The translations under genes and the position numbers were made by a program. From contig NZ_SLWQ01000005.1 in the NCBI RefSeq assembly GCF_004342425.1, positions 62,001 to 126,000 of the forward strand: DNA of 64,000 bases, given 5' to 3'. How positions within the stretch are numbered: the stretch's first letter is position 1; each line of letters begins with the position of its first letter. Positions 60,234 through 64,000 of this stretch are shown here, piece by piece. Below the pieces are notes generated by a model that worked only from the letters and a program-made list of their open reading frames with translations, ran no database searches and was not told the DNA's origin. This stretch comes from Dokdonella fugitiva. GTDB taxonomy: Bacteria > Pseudomonadota > Gammaproteobacteria > Xanthomonadales > Rhodanobacteraceae.

Positions 60234-60898
60234 CTTCCTTCCCTGGCCATGGCCGATTCGAGGGCTTGCTCCGCGGCGACCTGTTCGGCCGCGCGCCGGC
60301 TCGAGCCGCTGCCTGCGGTGCTGATCGACAATGCGTCGATCACGCAGCGCACTTCGAACACGCGCGCGTGGTCTTCGCCATGGGCCGCCACGAGTTCGTA
60401 GGTCGGCAGCGGCAGGCTGCGCCCCTGGAGAAATTCCTGCAGGCGGGTCTTCGCGTCCTTGGGCGTGTAGGCGCCCTCCGCCACGCGCGTCGCGAACAGG
60501 CGCCGCACGACGTCGCGGCAACGGCCCCATCCCGCGTCGACGTAAATGGCCGCGATCACCGCCTCGAGCGCGTCGGCAAGGATCGAATCGCGGCGGAAGC
60601 CCCCGCTCTTGAGTTCGCCGGCGCCGAGCCGGAGCCGGTCACCGAGCTCCTCGCCGCGCGCCATTTCGGCCAGCGCGGTGCCGTTGACGAGCGCCGCGCG
60701 CAGGCGCGTCATTTCGCCCTCGGTCGCGCGCGGGTGCAGTTCGAAAACCAGCTCGGCGACGAGCATGTTGAGCAGCGCGTCGCCGAGGAACTCGAGGCGC
60801 TCGTTGTTCTCGTGGCCGGCGCTGCGGTGCGTGAGTGCGCGCTCGAGCAGCGTCGCGTCGGCGAACGCGTGCCCCAGCAGGGAATGCCTGCTATTCAC
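60230..60898 (-). CDS. rnc: Ribonuclease III
   Basis: The 222-residue protein has the RNase III signature NNERLEFLGDALLNMLV with the metal-binding Glu and Asp. The second catalytic segment is DSILADALEAVIAAIYVDAGW. A C-terminal double-stranded RNA-binding domain follows (DAKTRLQEFLQGRSLPLPTY, SSRRAAEQVAAEQAL). It cleaves double-stranded rRNA precursors and some mRNAs. It overlaps the DUF4845 gene by 8 bp and era by 4 bp. Confidence 0.97.
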   Translation of the reverse strand: MNSRHSLLGHAFADATLLERALTHRSAGHENNERLEFLGDALLNMLVAELVFELHPRATEGEMTRLRAALVNGTALAEMARGEELGDRLRLGAGELKSGGFRRDSILADALEAVIAAIYVDAGWGRCRDVVRRLFATRVAEGAYTPKDAKTRLQEFLQGRSLPLPTYELVAAHGEDHARVFEVRCVIDALSISTAGSGSSRRAAEQVAAEQALESAMAREGR

Positions 60899-61280
60899 CG
60901 GCCCCGGTCATGCTCATCGACTTGTCGAACGTCACCAGCAGGTCGATGTTGTACATGAACGGAACGCGCCGTTCGTAATTGACCCGCAGCGTGGAAGCAC
61001 CGCCCTCGCGCTTGAGCGTGATCGACTGCGGCGGCACGTTCCTTTCGTCGACGTACTGGGTGCTGAACTTGAAGGAGAGCTCGCGCCGGATCTCGTCCAG
61101 CGACTTGTTCGCCGCTCCCGCCTCCTTCCGCTCGAGTTCCATCGACTTCACCACGCCGTAGTACTCTGTGTAGGCGGGGATCAGGCGCATCGCGAGATAA
61201 GCGAAGAAGCCCGCGACGCAAAGCATGATCACGAACCCGATCAACGTGATGCCCCTGGCCTTTCGATGCTGCATGCTCAT
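60891..61280 (-). CDS. DUF4845 small membrane protein
   Basis: The 129-residue protein has one N-terminal membrane helix (GITLIGFVIMLCVAGFFAYLAM) and a periplasmic or extracytoplasmic domain (LIPAYTEYYGVVKSMELE, LKREGGASTLRVNYERRVPF). This is the DUF4845 family that stands between lepB and rnc in many beta- and gammaproteobacteria. The N-terminal shape resembles type II pseudopilins without a clear prepilin peptidase site. Function unknown; a link with signal peptidase or membrane quality control is only positional. Confidence 0.9.
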   Translation of the reverse strand: MSMQHRKARGITLIGFVIMLCVAGFFAYLAMRLIPAYTEYYGVVKSMELERKEAGAANKSLDEIRRELSFKFSTQYVDERNVPPQSITLKREGGASTLRVNYERRVPFMYNIDLLVTFDKSMSMTGAGE

Positions 61281-61330
61281 TTGCCATTCCCCTTGCGCGA
61301 ACCGCGCCCAATCGTTTCCGGAAACCGACT

Positions 61331-62164
61331 CTACTTGATCAACGTGCCGATGCGGCTGAAATCGATGCCGCCGTCCCAGTTCATCCAGATCACGAACGCC
61401 TTGCCGACGAGGTTCGCCTCCGGGACGAAACCCCAGAAGCGGCTGTCGGCGCTGTTGTCGCGATTGTCACCCATCGCGAAATAGTGTCCAGCGGGCACGA
61501 CCCAGGTTCCTTCCTTCGCGCCCCACGCCGTCGGCAGCTCGAGGATGCGGTGCTCGACGCCGTCCAGGTTCTCGCGCTTGACCTGCGCCCCGTCCATGCG
61601 GTGGCCCGGTTCGGCCGGACCGGTGTAGGCGCCGAGGTCGACTTCCTCGACCGGCTTGCCGTTCACCGACAACACCTTGTTGCGGTAGGTGATTTCATCC
61701 CCCGGCAGGCCGATGACGCGCTTGATGTAATCCTCCCTGGGGTTCTGCGGATAGCGGAACACGAACACATCGCCACGCTTGGGCTCGCCGACGTCCAGGA
61801 TCTTCGTATTCAACACCGGCAGGCGCAAGCCGTATGCGAACTTGTTCACGAGGATGAAGTCGCCGACCAGCAGGGTCGGCATCATCGATCCGGACGGGAT
61901 CTTGAACGGCTCGGCGACGAACGAGCGGAACAGCAGGATCGCCAGCAGGACCGGGAAGAACGAACGCGCATATTCGACCGGCACCGATTCCTGCATCGCG
62001 GTGCGCGCACGCGCCTCGCGCTCCTCCTCGGTGAGCGCGGTCATCGCCTTGATCGTGTCGGCACGCCGCGCGCGGCGCCGCGCGAGCAGCAGCCAGTCGA
62101 ACAGCCAGACCACGCCGGTGACGCCGGTCAACACGACGAGCAGCAATGCGAAATCGAAATCCAT
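61331..62164 (-). CDS. lepB: Signal peptidase I
   Basis: The 277-residue protein has two N-terminal membrane helices (about 5-28 and 68-84). The catalytic Ser 93 is in IPSGSMMPTL and Lys 148 in EDYIKRVIGLPGDE. The later conserved box is FAMGDNRDNSADSRFWG. It removes signal peptides of exported proteins at the periplasmic face. The ATG at 62164 starts at MDFDFALLL; an in-frame extension upstream runs through the heptamer repeat and is not part of the protein. The lepA gene precedes it by 97 bp. Confidence 0.95.
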   Translation of the reverse strand: MDFDFALLLVVLTGVTGVVWLFDWLLLARRRARRADTIKAMTALTEEEREARARTAMQESVPVEYARSFFPVLLAILLFRSFVAEPFKIPSGSMMPTLLVGDFILVNKFAYGLRLPVLNTKILDVGEPKRGDVFVFRYPQNPREDYIKRVIGLPGDEITYRNKVLSVNGKPVEEVDLGAYTGPAEPGHRMDGAQVKRENLDGVEHRILELPTAWGAKEGTWVVPAGHYFAMGDNRDNSADSRFWGFVPEANLVGKAFVIWMNWDGGIDFSRIGTLIK

Positions 62165-62185
62165 CTTGGCTCCTTCGGAGCCGGA

Positions 62186-62257
62186 ATTCGGGATTCGGGA
62201 TTCGGGATTCGACAAGGCGCGCCTGCCGGATCTCGAATCCCGAATCTCCAATCCCGG
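62186..62257. repeat. ATTCGGG heptamer repeat with inverted partner
   Basis: ATTCGGG is repeated 3.7 times at 62186-62211. The inverted form CGAATCCCGAATC stands at 62234-62246, followed by a decayed copy to 62257. GATTCGGGATTCG (62199-62211) and its exact complement form a 13-bp stem with a 22-base loop. It fills the lepA-lepB gap. I recall similar GGGATTC arrays in other Xanthomonadales intergenic regions. Confidence 0.85.
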
Positions 62258-62261
62258 CTTT

Positions 62262-64000
<1,739 letters not shown>

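Overview
The window is very GC-rich, densely coded chromosomal DNA from a gammaproteobacterium, most likely of the order Lysobacterales (Xanthomonadales), possibly the Rhodanobacteraceae/Lysobacteraceae side. The reasons are the divergent rluC-like/rne pair, the lepA-lepB-DUF4845-rnc-era-recO operon, an S-methyl-5'-thioinosine phosphorylase/hpt/nagZ operon, a YdbH/YdbL envelope module, and short repeats (GGAGCGGCTTCAGCCGC type and ATTCGGG heptamers) familiar from that order. No prophage, insertion sequence, CRISPR array or rRNA was seen. The order-level assignment is inference.

Layout. 1-9.6 kb: the end of an RND efflux operon, two small cytochromes c, an NfuA-type Fe-S carrier, pterin dehydratase and photolyase, a HAD phosphatase/MocR regulator operon divergent from an EamA exporter, and an RluC-type pseudouridine synthase. 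9.6-14 kb: rne with a long structured leader, then a UvrY/GacA-like regulator. 14.5-19.4 kb: a minus-strand redox group (LysR, NmrA-like protein, OsmC/Ohr, lone cytochrome b, bestrophin). 19.6-22.2 kb: cupin, ECF41-type sigma factor and a chloroperoxidase-like hydrolase. 22.6-23.3 kb: the most unusual locus, an intact tRNA-Ser(UGA) preceded by three 160-bp tandem units plus one shortened unit, each beginning with a 5' half of that tRNA. 23.4-39.2 kb: hybrid histidine kinase, SDR, metallothionein-like protein, DUF3182 protein, hydrolase, a 2830-residue cyclic beta-1,2-glucan synthase-like protein, topoisomerase IB and an EF-hand protein.

39.4-45.4 kb: a DoxX-like gene remnant and two ECF-sigma loci back to back; one drives two HEAT-repeat exported proteins, the other a Pro/Ala-rich membrane protein with a 36-bp tandem repeat. 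45.4-49.6 kb: IMPACT protein, ABC exporter, and a TPR/OGT-like glycosyltransferase. 49.6-64 kb: cold-shock protein, purine salvage/NagZ/CYTH operon, RlmD, a YdbL-like lipoprotein with YdbH, a response regulator-Hpt protein, and the housekeeping lepA operon, whose lepA start lies beyond the window edge.

Many minus-strand genes overlap by 4 bp (ATGA or GTGA), so the operons are tightly coupled. The main candidate for something undescribed is the tRNA-Ser array. Secondary candidates are the metallothionein-like fusion, the lipoprotein-YdbL fusion beside YdbH, the lone cytochrome b/bestrophin operon, and the two-start hydrolase at 21211.
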